This document shows positions 9,018 to 18,225 of a DNA stretch of 64,000 nucleotides, one piece after another (within the stretch, counting starts at the first letter, position 1; the number at the start of each line of letters is the position of its first letter). The notes under the pieces are model-generated. The model searched no databases. It was not told the DNA's origin and saw only the letters and a list, made by a program, of their open reading frames with translations. Source of the stretch: CBDCTM01 sp965222005 (lineage in GTDB: Bacteria; Bacteroidota; Bacteroidia; Chitinophagales; Saprospiraceae); assembly GCA_965222005.1 (NCBI GenBank), contig OZ244935.1, forward strand, positions 3,410,001-3,474,000, in the 5' to 3' direction. Position numbers and translations under genes: made by a program.

Positions 9018-10058
9018 ATGAAAGGAAAGGTATATAATTTTAGTTTGAGCTTTGATTGGCAATTGTTAAGAACAATTAGTCAAATAGATAGATTTGATGC
9101 TTCATGGTCTAGTATTGAAAAAAGGGAAGAACCAATATTAAAGCATCTGAAGTCGATGGCAACGATTCAAAGTGTTGGCTCATCAACGAGAATCGAAGGT
9201 TCAAAAATGAGTGATAAAGAAGTTGAAGTATTGCTGAATAATATGGATATAAGCAAATTAGAAGATAGAGATTCCCAAGAAGTTGTTGGCTATTCTAATG
9301 TATTGAACCTAATATATGACTCATCTGATGAAATTGAAATTACCGAAAACAATATAAAGAATCTGCATAATCAATTAATGAAATTTAATAGCAAGGATGA
9401 TTGGCACAGAGGAGATTATAAGCAGCATGCAAATGCAGTAGAGGCTAGATTTGCTGATGGAACAAGACAAATAATATTTAGAACAGAGGAACCAGGTTTT
9501 CCTACAGAGAATGCCATGAGAAATTTAATAAAATGGTACAAAAATGAGAAAGATGTACATCCATTGGTAGTAAGTGCTTGTTTTGTTTATGATTTTGTTA
9601 GTATTCATCCATTTCAAGATGGAAACGGTAGATTGAGCAGATTACTTACCAATTTATTATTACTGCAAAATGGATATAACTGGATAGAATACATAAGTTT
9701 TGAACATGAGATTGAGAAAAGCAAAAAAGAATATTATAGAAGCCTAAGAAATTGTCAAGCACAAAGACCAAATGAAGATGTAACAGAATGGATTAATTTT
9801 TTTCTAAGCTCTTTGATTAACTTACAAAGTAAATTAGAATTGAAACTCGAAAAATTAGGAGTTGAGACAAAGTTATCTCCAAAAGAAAAAGAAGTTTATA
9901 TCTATATAACAAATAATCAAGGAGTAAAAGTTGGAGAAATATCTAGGAAGTTGAATATACCAATTTCAACTATAAAAAGAATAGTAGCTAAACTACTGAC
10001 AAACAACTTAATAAAGAAATATGGTAAAGGAGCAGGAACAAATTATGGAATAAAATAA
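9018..10058 (+). CDS. Fic-domain protein with N-terminal inhibitory motif
   Basis: 346 aa. Fic enzymes transfer AMP or other nucleotide groups to target proteins. The core motif HPFQDGNGR (about residues 198-206) is intact. The N-terminal SSTRIEGSKMS segment (about residues 54-64) matches the [S/T]xxxE[G/N] inhibitory helix, making this a class II, self-inhibited Fic. The C-terminal 60 residues look like a winged helix (LSPKEKEVYIYITNNQGVKVGEISRKL). It is the only intact cassette gene on the plus strand and is followed 10 bp later by attC 3. A group II intron sits 100 bp upstream. Confidence 0.93.
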   Translation: MKGKVYNFSLSFDWQLLRTISQIDRFDASWSSIEKREEPILKHLKSMATIQSVGSSTRIEGSKMSDKEVEVLLNNMDISKLEDRDSQEVVGYSNVLNLIYDSSDEIEITENNIKNLHNQLMKFNSKDDWHRGDYKQHANAVEARFADGTRQIIFRTEEPGFPTENAMRNLIKWYKNEKDVHPLVVSACFVYDFVSIHPFQDGNGRLSRLLTNLLLLQNGYNWIEYISFEHEIEKSKKEYYRSLRNCQAQRPNEDVTEWINFFLSSLINLQSKLELKLEKLGVETKLSPKEKEVYIYITNNQGVKVGEISRKLNIPISTIKRIVAKLLTNNLIKKYGKGAGTNYGIK

Positions 10059-10065
10059 AACCTGT

Positions 10066-10132
10066 GCACAACAATGTGCAAAACGTACATAGTCGCTAAA
10101 CGCGCCTACGTCGTCTGCACAGACCGTTAGCG
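10066..10132 (+). other. attC site 3 (short type, plus-oriented), attC of the Fic cassette
   Basis: GCACAAC ... GTTAGCG with GTGCA / TGCAC arms. IS481 copy 1 begins 11 bp after the GTT. Confidence 0.8.
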
Positions 10133-10139
10133 GCAAGCG

Positions 10140-11561
10140 GGTACGAACAACAGACATAGGTGACAGAGTTCAACAGACATAGGTGACACTTTTAAAAAGG
10201 CATAAATTGCATAATAAAATGCTATGCCTTGGAAAAACAACACACCTATGGATCAAAAAATTGCTTTTATTCGCGAATGGGAAAGCGGACAATTTTATTT
10301 TAATAGCTTGTGCGAAGCTTATTGCATCAGTAGAAAAACTGGCTATAAAATTATTAATAGATATAAAGAAAATGGTATCCACCATTTAGCTGATCGATCT
10401 CGTAAACCTTTAAATAGTCCTGATTCAACTGATCAAAACATTATTGATGAAATAAAATTCTGGAGAGGTAAAAAAAATTGGGGTGCTAAAAAAATCAGAA
10501 TTAAAGTCATTGAAAAATTTGATGAAAATTTAGTCCCCAGTGTAACTACTATTCACAATATTTTAATCAGACAAGGCTTAGTTACACCCAAAAAGAGAAG
10601 AAGAAAAATCGAACCCTCCTACCCCGTTTTCGATCCTCAGCAATGTAACGAAATTTGGTCCGCTGATTATAAAGGTTCCTTTTTACTCGGTAATAAAAAA
10701 CGATGCTTTCCTTTGACTATTTGCGATTCCTGTTCTCGATTTATTTTCGATATTCAAGGCCAGTATAATGAAAATACCAAAAATGTAATCTCTGTCCTCA
10801 AAAAAGTTTTTAAGCAATATGGAAAACCAAAATACTTCCATACGGACAATGGGAGTGCTTTTGCGTCCATTCAAAGCCCTGCAGGATACGGATATTTGTC
10901 CTACTGGCTTTTGGATCATGGCATCCAACCTGTGTTTTCCGATCCAGGCAGACCTGACCAAAATGGACGTCACGAGCGTATGCATAAAGATCTTAAAGCT
11001 CGTTGCTGTAAACCTCCTGCTCATAATCTCAGAAGTCAGAACAGACGAATGAATGCCTTTGTTAAGGAATATAATTTTGAACGACCTCACGAAAAATTAG
11101 ATATGAAAACGCCCGGTAAAGTTCATCAGTTATCCAATAGAGAATGGTCTGATAAAATAGCTCCAATAGAATACGATTCCGATTTGATGGTCAAGAAAGT
11201 TACTGCAAGTGGAGCCATCAGATGGGGTGCTTACGAATGGGTGAATATTAGCAGATGTCTCATCGGTAAATATGTCGGAATTAAAAAATTAGGGAATAGA
11301 ATTTATCAAGTATTCTATAGAAATTATCCTCTGGGATATTTTAAAGAAGGCGAACAAGTTCAAAAGGGTAAATATCATTTATTAGATTCTGATAAAGATA
11401 TGAACGGAAGGCGTCGGGGGGGGTAAATTAAAATCGCAGCAGCCCTGGCTGTTCCGCTACGCTCCACAGCCAGGGCTGCTCTGGAAGAAAAGTATTATAT
11501 TTATGAATAAAAAGTGTAACCCATGTCTATTGAACTGTGTGTACGATGTCTGTTGCACCCC
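10140..11561 (+). mobile_element. IS481-family element, copy 1, 1422 bp
   Basis: Ends are GGTACGAACAACAGACAT and (reverse complement) GGGGTGCAACAGACAT. Both are followed inward by a second related repeat, AGTTCAAYAGACAT. Ends were set by comparing three copies. No target duplication is visible. The right end cuts a minus-strand DinB-like gene, and cassette orientation flips here. Confidence 0.88.
10224..11426 (+). CDS. IS481-family transposase, copy 1
   Basis: 400 aa. An N-terminal HTH (FNSLCEAYCISRKTGYKIINRYK) is followed by an integrase core: SADYKGSF (Asp), HTDNGSAF (Asp) and NGRHERMHKDLKA (Glu), so the DDE triad is intact. It appears identical to copies 2 and 3. The C-terminal tail is Gly/Arg-rich. 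A GC-rich inverted repeat (CAGCCCTGGCTG...CAGCCAGGGCTG) just after the stop at 11435-11480 probably works as a terminator. Confidence 0.95.
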   Translation: MPWKNNTPMDQKIAFIREWESGQFYFNSLCEAYCISRKTGYKIINRYKENGIHHLADRSRKPLNSPDSTDQNIIDEIKFWRGKKNWGAKKIRIKVIEKFDENLVPSVTTIHNILIRQGLVTPKKRRRKIEPSYPVFDPQQCNEIWSADYKGSFLLGNKKRCFPLTICDSCSRFIFDIQGQYNENTKNVISVLKKVFKQYGKPKYFHTDNGSAFASIQSPAGYGYLSYWLLDHGIQPVFSDPGRPDQNGRHERMHKDLKARCCKPPAHNLRSQNRRMNAFVKEYNFERPHEKLDMKTPGKVHQLSNREWSDKIAPIEYDSDLMVKKVTASGAIRWGAYEWVNISRCLIGKYVGIKKLGNRIYQVFYRNYPLGYFKEGEQVQKGKYHLLDSDKDMNGRRRGG

Positions 11562-11799
11562 TTGTGTCAAAATTTATCTGGTTAATTTGGTCACACATAC
11601 TCAACTTGTGAACATCATTAACTCCATAAGTATTTAATTTCAAAATTCGAGCATTCCAAATTTGATGAGCATTTAAAACATGGCAAAATAATTCATGAGT
11701 CCTTTTAGGTAAATTATCGAATTCCTTTTCAATTTCTATTCGTAGTTTTTGATTAAATTCAAAATGATATTGAAATAGTTCTTTAAATAATTTCTTCAT
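11562..11799 (-). pseudogene. DinB-like protein, 3' end removed by IS481
   Basis: Starting at the Met of MKKLFKELFQYHF (11799), about 79 native residues remain before the IS481 end at 11561; the frame then runs a further 11 residues into the IS to 11527. The helix FCHVLNAHQIWNARIL with a metal-ligand-type His is typical of the DinB/YfiT four-helix family (usually about 150 aa). So about half is gone. It was the first gene left of attC 4 in the minus-oriented array. The other half was not found in the window. Confidence 0.65.
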
Positions 11800-11820
11800 T
11801 TCTTGTTTTGATCTTATGCC

Positions 11821-11888
11821 ACATAACGGCCAGTGCATATGCAGTGGCCGACTGAAAGGAGGGCATTGACATATGCACATTGTTAGTG
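11821..11888 (-). other. attC site 4 (short type), attC of non-coding cassette D1
   Basis: First minus-oriented site. TAACGG ... TTGTTAG with GTGCATATG / CATATGCAC arms. Same type as sites 5, 21, 36 and 40, all belonging to family D. Confidence 0.9.
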
Positions 11889-11899
11889 GTCGTATCTTT

Positions 11900-11922
11900 C
11901 CGGCGCCTCAGCGCCGGTTTTC
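11900..11922 (+). terminator. Hairpin with T-run in cassette D1
   Basis: CCGGCGCCTCAGCGCCGG followed by TTTTCCTTT on the plus strand, that is against the cassette direction. The same hairpin occurs at 12479, 34805, 50367 and 53871 (family D) and at 13110, 28891, 35435 and 46712 (family A). Confidence 0.6.
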
Positions 11923-12025
11923 CTTTCAGATGTTTTTGCCACCAAATTTTTCAATCAGTTCACTTGCTAAATATATGAATTTTTTTCAAGATGTGTATTC
12001 CTGGTGTTATTTTTTATGAGTCACC

Positions 12026-12244
12026 TCAGTTGTTTTGGAGTAATTTAGCTGAATAATTATTGATGCCTTTTTTGAGCCAGGCTTTCAGTTCTTGATTGTC
12101 AAAGAGCTTGATTAGGCCTGGTTGAATTGAAATTGTCTGCAAATTGTAGTTTTCAGGAATTTGAGTTGTTGTACTCAATTCAAGGAGTTTACCCATATTC
12201 GAGTTCAACTCAAAATCAAAAAGGCCGTCAGTTGTGCTGTTCAA
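12026..12244 (-). CDS. Possible 72-aa protein of cassette family D
   Basis: Starts at TTG; the protein begins NSTTDGLFDFELNS and ends NYSAKLLQNN. No family is recognised. The same ORF is open at 12604-12822, 34931-35149 and 50492-50710, and is frameshifted in the fifth copy (near 54150). Comparing D1 with D2, I see five amino-acid changes and about two silent ones, which does not argue for selection on the protein. Direction fits the cassette array. Treat it as doubtful. Confidence 0.3.
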   Translation of the reverse strand: MNSTTDGLFDFELNSNMGKLLELSTTTQIPENYNLQTISIQPGLIKLFDNQELKAWLKKGINNYSAKLLQNN

Positions 12245-12399
12245 GAATTATTGCTGGTATCAATTCATCAATTTTATAAATTTATAAAGAAAGCGGGCTG
12301 GCAAGCTTATCAGGATGTTATTTTCCTTTTCCAGATATTCAATTTATCACGATGCTGTTTGAAAAATAAGCAAGCTGCGGGATGATTTTCCCCTATGTC

Positions 12400-12467
12400 C
12401 ACTAACGGTCGGTGCATATGCAGTGGCCGACTGAAAGGAGGGCATTGACATATGCACTTTGTTAGTG
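12400..12467 (-). other. attC site 5 (short type), attC of D2
   Basis: CTAACGG ... TTGTTAG with GTGCATATG / CATATGCAC arms, nearly identical to attC 4. Confidence 0.9.
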
Positions 12468-12976
12468 GTCGTATCTTTCCGGCGCCTCAGCGCCGGTTTT
12501 CCTTTCAGATGTTTTTGCTGCCAAATTTTTCAATCAGTTCTCTTGTAAATATATGAAATCTTTTCAAGATGTGTATTTTTGGTGTTATTTTTTATGAGTC
12601 ACCTCAGTTGTTTTGGAGTAATTTAGCAGAATAATTATTGATGCCTTTTTTGAGCCAGGCTTTCAGTTCTTGATTGTCAAAGAGCTTGATTAGGCCTGGT
12701 TGAATTGTAATTGTCTGTAAATTGTAGTTTTTAGGAATTTCAGTTGTTGTAATCAATTCAAGGAGTTTACCCATAATCGAGTTCAACTCAAAATCAAAAA
12801 GGCCGTCAGTCGTGCTGTTCAAGAATTATTGCTGGTATCAATTCATCAATTTTATAAATTTATAAAGCGGGCTGGCAAGCCTATCAGGATGTTGTTTTCC
12901 TTTTCCAGATATTCAATTTACCACGATGCTGTTTGAAAAATAGGCAAGCTGCGGGATGATTTTCCCTATGACCACT
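12464..12976 (-). repeat. Non-coding cassette family D, copy D2
   Basis: Tandem neighbour of D1, about 95% alike by eye. Hairpin with T-run at 12479-12496. The 72-codon ORF is at 12604-12822 with substitutions N to I, S to I, Q to E, E to K and S to T. The GCCAGCCCGCTT motif lies near 12870. Confidence 0.85.
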
Positions 12977-13098
12977 AACGGCCTGCGTAAACGCCGTGCG
13001 GTTTTCAAAGTGCTGAAAGGAACTGCAAAAATTCTTACCAAGTAACCAACATTTCGACCTCAAAGAAAGCCGCATGGTCGTTTTACGCTTTGTTGGTA
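12973..13098 (-). other. attC site 6 (long type I), attC of A1
   Basis: CTAACGG ... TTTGTTGG, about 118 bp between the AAC and GTT triplets. Arms GCGTAAACGCC / TTTTACGC and GTGCGG / CCGCATGG. Confidence 0.9.
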
Positions 13099-13691
13099 GC
13101 CGTATTTTTCCGGCGCCTCAGCGCCGGTTTTCCTTTCAGGTAATTTCGGAGCCATATTAGTCCAAACTGTTAAGGAACCAATATATGAAATTTTGTCGAG
13201 ATGTGTATTTTGAATGTTATTTTTCTTCTACAATTCTATTGCTGTGGGCGCACTATTTTTCATGCTGCTTCAATACCTTTTCGGAGTTGAGCTTACCGAT
13301 TGTTGATTAACAATTAGCTGGATTAGGCCGAATTCATTATTTAACTCTATGATTTTCAATAATTTATGAATTGCAATAATTTTAAGTTATTAAACTTTTT
13401 CACAGATGTTGTGGAGTTTGTAATTTTTACAATCTACTTGTCTCAATTAGTTTTAGGATTTCAATTACTTTCAAAAACTCTTTGTGAATTGTTGTGATTC
13501 TTTGTCAAAGTATTCAATTACAAAATTCAAAAGGCCGTAGCCCTGCCAATCGAAGAGGGGTGATTGTATCAATTTCAAAGCGGGTTGGCAAGCCTTTCAG
13601 GATGTTGTTTTCCTTTTCCAGATATTCAATTTACTACGCGATGCTGTTTGAAAAATAGGAAAGCTGTGGGTTTGATTTTCTATGGCTACCC
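13095..13691 (-). repeat. Non-coding cassette family A, copy A1
   Basis: About 600 bp, also at 28875 (split by an IS), 35420 and 46697. It holds the GC hairpin plus T-run (13110-13127), and on the minus strand GCCAACCCGCTT near 13580 followed by ACGGCCTTTTGAATTTTG. Short minus-strand reading fragments (GYGLLNFVIEYFDKESQQ, EFGLIQLIVNQQ) resemble parts of the family D ORF but are broken by stops and frameshifts. No intact gene. Confidence 0.85.
13110..13131 (+). terminator. Hairpin with T-run in cassette A1
   Basis: Same 18-base GC hairpin as in family D, preceded by TTTTT and followed by TTTT on the plus strand. On the minus strand the tracts are A-runs, so termination would act only against the cassette direction. 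Confidence 0.55.
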
Positions 13692-13754
13692 AACGGTCTG
13701 CATAAACGCAGTGGACGCGTTTAGCGGCCATTGACGTTTTATGCTTTGTTGCAC
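13688..13754 (-). other. attC site 7 (short type), attC of Uma2 cassette a
   Basis: CCCAACGG ... TTTGTTGC with GCATAAACG / CGTTTTATGC arms. Confidence 0.85.
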
Positions 13755-13838
13755 ACAGTGTTTTTATAATTTTAGAAAGGCTTTTTTATAGAAAAGTTGT
13801 ATTTCTTGTAGGTAGTATGTTTAACTATTTGACTAGTT

Positions 13839-14420
13839 TTAAGCTAACTTATTCTCGATAAGAATTTGTTGAATGTTTATTTTTAAGTTATCAATAAATT
13901 CTATTTCCTGATCCCAATCAAAAATCTCCCATTTTTTGCTCTCTTTCTTTGCAATCATTACTTTTTGAGTATCTGTAAATACCCATATTATTTTTTTTAC
14001 ACCAAATTTTAATAATTCTTGTGTCTTCTCTTGATAATAGCCTAATGGGTTACTAATTTCACTTAAATCAGCTTTTGTATCAATCTCAATAACATATTCT
14101 GGCGGAACCCCTAAATATTTACTATCCATTTTTTCAATATCCTTCTTTTTAATAACCGCAATATCTGCTGCTCTCCAAGATTTCTTTGAAAATTGTAAAC
14201 CTATTTCATTAGAAAAGACAAAATAATTGACTCCTAGAAATGATCTAATAAGAAAAATCAATTCAGTTGCTAAGAATGATTGTAATTTACTGCTTCCCAT
14301 TAATTGTTCAAGTTGTTTGTTCCCTTTTAAATATTCTTTATATCCTTTATAATAGATTGGTTTTCCTTTCACCATCTCATATATAAGGCTTTCTGGTATT
14401 TTTTGAATTGCACTTTTCAT
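13839..14420 (-). CDS. Uma2-family (DUF820) putative endonuclease, a
   Basis: 193 aa from ATG 14420 (MKSAIQKIPES); the longer reading from 14504 has no support. The PD-(D/E)XK-like core is visible as RAADIAVIKKK, then PPEYVIEIDTKAD and a YYQEKTQELLKFGVKKIIWVF strand-helix. Uma2 proteins are common restriction-endonuclease-fold proteins of unknown target. It differs strongly from the Uma2 at 41612-42208. IS481 copy 2 lies between its leader and the preceding attC. Confidence 0.85.
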   Translation of the reverse strand: MKSAIQKIPESLIYEMVKGKPIYYKGYKEYLKGNKQLEQLMGSSKLQSFLATELIFLIRSFLGVNYFVFSNEIGLQFSKKSWRAADIAVIKKKDIEKMDSKYLGVPPEYVIEIDTKADLSEISNPLGYYQEKTQELLKFGVKKIIWVFTDTQKVMIAKKESKKWEIFDWDQEIEFIDNLKINIQQILIENKLA

Positions 14421-14625
14421 TTTTGTCAATATTTTGATTATGAATTCATTGACTATTACCAACAAATTTAATGTTTTTACACTATAATTACAATGATTAT
14501 CCACAGATTTAATATTTATGAAAGTGACTCATAGAATGGATAGTTAAATATTTGTTCTAGTCATATATTGCTTCTTTTCTCAGCTAAGACAATCACCTCA
14601 TAATTCTCAAATGCCGGTTCTTTCA

Positions 14626-16047
14626 GGGGTGCAACAGACATCGTACACACAGTTCAATAGACATGGGTTACACTTTTTATTCATAAATATAATACTTTTC
14701 TTCCAGAGCAGCCCTGGCTGTGGAGCGTAGCGGAACAGCCAGGGCTGCTGCGATTTTAATTTACCCCCCCCGACGCCTTCCGTTCATATCTTTATCAGAA
14801 TCTAATAAATGATATTTACCCTTTTGAACTTGTTCGCCTTCTTTAAAATATCCCAGAGGATAATTTCTATAGAATACTTGATAAATTCTATTCCCTAATT
14901 TTTTAATTCCGACATATTTACCGATGAGACATCTGCTAATATTCACCCATTCGTAAGCACCCCATCTGATGGCTCCACTTGCAGTAACTTTCTTGACCAT
15001 CAAATCGGAATCGTATTCTATTGGAGCTATTTTATCAGACCATTCTCTATTGGATAACTGATGAACTTTACCGGGCGTTTTCATATCTAATTTTTCGTGA
15101 GGTCGTTCAAAATTATATTCCTTAACAAAGGCATTCATTCGTCTGTTCTGACTTCTGAGATTATGAGCAGGAGGTTTACAGCAACGAGCTTTAAGATCTT
15201 TATGCATACGCTCGTGACGTCCATTTTGGTCAGGTCTGCCTGGATCGGAAAACACAGGTTGGATGCCATGATCCAAAAGCCAGTAGGACAAATATCCGTA
15301 TCCTGCAGGGCTTTGAATGGACGCAAAAGCACTCCCATTGTCCGTATGGAAGTATTTTGGTTTTCCATATTGCTTAAAAACTTTTTTGAGGACAGAGATT
15401 ACATTTTTGGTATTTTCATTATACTGGCCTTGAATATCGAAAATAAATCGAGAACAGGAATCGCAAATAGTCAAAGGAAAGCATCGTTTTTTATTACCGA
15501 GTAAAAAGGAACCTTTATAATCAGCGGACCAAATTTCGTTACATTGCTGAGGATCGAAAACGGGGTAGGAGGGTTCGATTTTTCTTCTTCTCTTTTTGGG
15601 TGTAACTAAGCCTTGTCTGATTAAAATATTGTGAATAGTAGTTACACTGGGGACTAAATTTTCATCAAATTTTTCAATGACTTTAATTCTGATTTTTTTA
15701 GCACCCCAATTTTTTTTACCTCTCCAGAATTTTATTTCATCAATAATGTTTTGATCAGTTGAATCAGGACTATTTAAAGGTTTACGAGATCGATCAGCTA
15801 AATGGTGGATACCATTTTCTTTATATCTATTAATAATTTTATAGCCAGTTTTTCTACTGATGCAATAAGCTTCGCACAAGCTATTAAAATAAAATTGTCC
15901 GCTTTCCCATTCGCGAATAAAAGCAATTTTTTGATCCATAGGTGTGTTGTTTTTCCAAGGCATAGCATTTTATTATGCAATTTATGCCTTTTTAAAAGTG
16001 TCACCTATGTCTGTTGAACTCTGTCACCTATGTCTGTTGTTCGTACC
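14626..16047 (-). mobile_element. IS481-family element, copy 2
   Basis: 1422 bp, apparently identical to copy 1, inverted relative to it. Its GGTACG end lies 10 bp past the GTT of attC 8 (in cassette direction). No target duplication: flanks are GGTTCTTTCA and ATGGCTACCC. The segment between copies 1 and 2 is bounded by inverted repeats and could flip. Confidence 0.92.
14761..15963 (-). CDS. IS481-family transposase, copy 2
   Basis: 400 aa with the same sequence as copy 1: HTH, then DDE core (SADYKGSF, HTDNGSAF, NGRHERMH). Intact. It is transcribed toward the Uma2 gene at 13839-14420, but the GC-rich inverted repeat after its stop (14705-14755) probably stops read-through. Confidence 0.95.
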   Translation of the reverse strand: MPWKNNTPMDQKIAFIREWESGQFYFNSLCEAYCISRKTGYKIINRYKENGIHHLADRSRKPLNSPDSTDQNIIDEIKFWRGKKNWGAKKIRIKVIEKFDENLVPSVTTIHNILIRQGLVTPKKRRRKIEPSYPVFDPQQCNEIWSADYKGSFLLGNKKRCFPLTICDSCSRFIFDIQGQYNENTKNVISVLKKVFKQYGKPKYFHTDNGSAFASIQSPAGYGYLSYWLLDHGIQPVFSDPGRPDQNGRHERMHKDLKARCCKPPAHNLRSQNRRMNAFVKEYNFERPHEKLDMKTPGKVHQLSNREWSDKIAPIEYDSDLMVKKVTASGAIRWGAYEWVNISRCLIGKYVGIKKLGNRIYQVFYRNYPLGYFKEGEQVQKGKYHLLDSDKDMNGRRRGG

Positions 16048-16053
16048 ATGGCT

Positions 16054-16123
16054 ACCCAACGGACAGCGCATACGACGTGACCAACCGTCAGGGAGGGCAT
16101 GTACGATATGCGCAATGTTGTGC
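16054..16123 (-). other. attC site 8 (short type), attC of the EAD11-like cassette
   Basis: CCCAACGG ... ATGTTGTGC with GCGCATACGACGTG / CGATATGCGC arms. Confidence 0.8.
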
Positions 16124-16131
16124 ACAGTTAT

Positions 16132-17022
16132 TTACAATATCTCAATAAAATCTCCATCTTCAAGAAATCTGAATTTCTTGGTGTTATTATTGTCCAACTC
16201 GATGAGCAAATCTTTATTGTCATCATAGGATACGCATTTTATATAGTTATTTGATTTTCCAATTATTTCTTTCCCTTTTCCATGATTTCTTAAAAATAGA
16301 ATAACATAGTTTGTTGATGTAATTATTAAATTATTTCCAGTAGGCGTAAATTTTATATCAACAATTGTATCAATATTATCAAGAGTACTAATGCCTAATT
16401 TCTTTTCTAAATCATAAAAAGTGACAGTAGTATTAGAAGTAATTTTAGCCTTTATCTTTTCATCAGAAGAAATCACCTCAATATTTTGAATACAAAAATA
16501 ATTTGGAGCTTTGGGAATTTTGGCAACTTTAGAATTATTAGAGTTTGGATTAATCAGAATTAAATCTCCTTCATCAGATACCATGTAGTTTATTCCAAAT
16601 ATTATCCCAATTCCTATAATCATCCAAAACAAGAAATATTTAAAGTTTCTTAAATTAAAAAGTATCAAAAGGGAGAAAATCAATATCAGTTTGTTTCCCC
16701 TTTTTCTTAAAATCAATTCTATTAGCCTTAACCTGTTTGAGACTCTGATTTTTTTCAATAAATTATTTTTTCTCGTTAGCTCTTTTGCTAAGATCAAGAT
16801 CGCTTTAGCAATTTTTGCATTTTCAATTTGCGCTTCTTGAATCGAAAGCGTTCCATCAATTAGATTTTTTTTCAAAAAAGATAGTCTTGAATATTGCAAC
16901 ACAATTTGTTCGCTTTCAAACTTTTCAATTAAAACTAATAATGCTTTTTCAAGCTCAGATTTTGAGATTAATGCTTTTACTTTTTCATAAGTCTCTTCTA
17001 TAGAAAGATCGGTTTCCTCCAT
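16132..17022 (-). CDS. Effector-associated-domain (EAD11-like) membrane protein with WD40-like tail
   Basis: 296 aa. Residues about 10-85 (KVKALISKSELEKALLVL, LQYSRLSFLKK, GTLSIQEAQIENAKIAKAILIL) fit the helical pattern of effector-associated domain 11, an adaptor that pairs effectors with NTP-dependent conflict systems. Residues about 112-148 hold one or two membrane helices (LILIFSLLILFNL, YFLFWMIIGIGIIFGI). The remainder resembles degenerate WD40-type beta strands (VDIKFTPTGNNLIITSTNYVILFLRN). No catalytic domain is seen. It is alone in its cassette, with attC 8 overlapping just after the stop. The EAD11 call is from recalled consensus. Confidence 0.6.
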   Translation of the reverse strand: MEETDLSIEETYEKVKALISKSELEKALLVLIEKFESEQIVLQYSRLSFLKKNLIDGTLSIQEAQIENAKIAKAILILAKELTRKNNLLKKIRVSNRLRLIELILRKRGNKLILIFSLLILFNLRNFKYFLFWMIIGIGIIFGINYMVSDEGDLILINPNSNNSKVAKIPKAPNYFCIQNIEVISSDEKIKAKITSNTTVTFYDLEKKLGISTLDNIDTIVDIKFTPTGNNLIITSTNYVILFLRNHGKGKEIIGKSNNYIKCVSYDDNKDLLIELDNNNTKKFRFLEDGDFIEIL

Positions 17023-17301
17023 TTAATGATATTAATTGATTAACCAACGCTTTTTATCCAAATTACTTATCAATGATGAATTAAACTAACCGAGTCAACA
17101 TTAATACTAGAATGTGCATAAAATTTTAATTTTGAAAATGCACTGTTATGGAAATTTAATTCTTTGAAGATCAATTATTTATGCAGCTTTGAAAAGTTTT
17201 TGGGAAATTTACATTTTTAAAATTTTATGAGCGTTTGGAATATAGGTTTCAGTCACATTTCAGAATTAATAAGCATTTTATTTATATCAATCATCAATTG
17301 T

Positions 17302-17427
17302 GCACAACGGAAAGTGGAGACGACGTGCGGCTTAAAAAGTGTGTTCGGAACTAAAATACTGATTTTTGTGTACGGTTAAAATTTCGTAGAAATTTTGACC
17401 GCATGTACGTGCTCCGCATTGTTAGGC
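17302..17427 (-). other. attC site 9 (long type III), attC of the beta-barrel cassette
   Basis: CACAACGG ... TTGTTAGGC with arms GGAGACGACGTGCGG / CCGCATGTACGTGCTCC. The 17023-17301 gap between it and the previous gene is leader sequence with no ORF. Confidence 0.85.
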
Positions 17428-17437
17428 TCAGTATTCT

Positions 17438-18202
17438 TTAATTGGTCAATTTTAATCCAATTATAAAACCAAGGTTTATCAATATTGCGTTTCCTTTAAC
17501 AGCATAGCTTATGTCTTGATTTAATAGATTGCTGTAAAACCGAAAACTTATATTGGATTTTATTGTGAAAAATTTCAATTCATCAAAACTAATTCCATAA
17601 CCTACTCCCATTCCAAACCTTATTAAACTTTCCTTCCAATGTCTCTTGAAATTTTCTTTATGGCTTTTTTTAACGTAGTAAAACGTTTCGTAGCTAGCTG
17701 CTTGTTTTCCATGTTCACTATTGATTTTGTATTCTTGAACAGTAAATTTTGAATATATATCTGTTATAAATTCTCCTAATATAAACTGGTTAAAGTATTT
17801 AATCTTTTTGCCTAAAAAAAATCTTGTATCGATTGGAATCTGGTATGACTCTAGTATAAATGAATACATGAATTTATCTTCTATATTACTTGTAGATTGC
17901 CATTTCTTAGAACTTTGTCCTTTAATTTCATATGTTAATCCCGTTCCAATTTGAAATCTTTCTTTAACTGGAATATAGAATTTCAATCCAAATGATTTTC
18001 CAAAGAACAATTTTTTAGGAGCTTCTTTATTAATTAAAAAAAGTCCAAACCCAGTTGACGGTATTTTCTCCCTATCTAGATTGGTTTTTGAAATGTTAAA
18101 ATTATAAACTGGTTCAATTGAAAAATAGTTTTTTAAGACTTGTGCATTAGTGAATTGTGCAAGCCCTATTAATGTTGTAATAAAGATAGTTTTCAATTTC
18201 AT
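17438..18202 (-). CDS. Predicted outer-membrane beta-barrel protein
   Basis: 254 aa from ATG 18202 (MKLKTIFITTLIGLAQFTNAQ). The 34 extra residues to 18304 come from attC 10 and are rejected. A signal peptide with cleavage after TNA is clear. The rest is alternating beta-strand sequence ending in aromatic/hydrophobic strands (RFYSNLLNQDISYAVKGNAILINLGFIIGLKL), as in Bacteroidota PorT/OMP_b-brl proteins. Function unknown. The stop is 10 bp before attC 9. Confidence 0.75.
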   Translation of the reverse strand: MKLKTIFITTLIGLAQFTNAQVLKNYFSIEPVYNFNISKTNLDREKIPSTGFGLFLINKEAPKKLFFGKSFGLKFYIPVKERFQIGTGLTYEIKGQSSKKWQSTSNIEDKFMYSFILESYQIPIDTRFFLGKKIKYFNQFILGEFITDIYSKFTVQEYKINSEHGKQAASYETFYYVKKSHKENFKRHWKESLIRFGMGVGYGISFDELKFFTIKSNISFRFYSNLLNQDISYAVKGNAILINLGFIIGLKLTN

Positions 18203-18225
18203 TATTATGTCTATCTTCTTATTGA

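Larger units (their letters stand above)
11885..12403 (-). repeat. Non-coding cassette family D, copy D1
   Basis: About 520 bp between attC 4 and attC 5. Four other copies exist (12464, 34790, 50352, 53856). It has a GC hairpin plus T-run on the plus strand at 11900-11917, the GCCAGCCCGCTT motif on the minus strand near 12300, and a 72-codon minus-strand ORF (12026-12244, TTG start) also open in three other copies. It may be a decayed or very small gene. Confidence 0.85.

Noticed and set aside
11435..11480. GC-rich inverted repeat after the IS481 transposase as an attC
   Set aside because: It is inside the IS in all three copies, lacks AAC/GTT ends and looks like a terminator.
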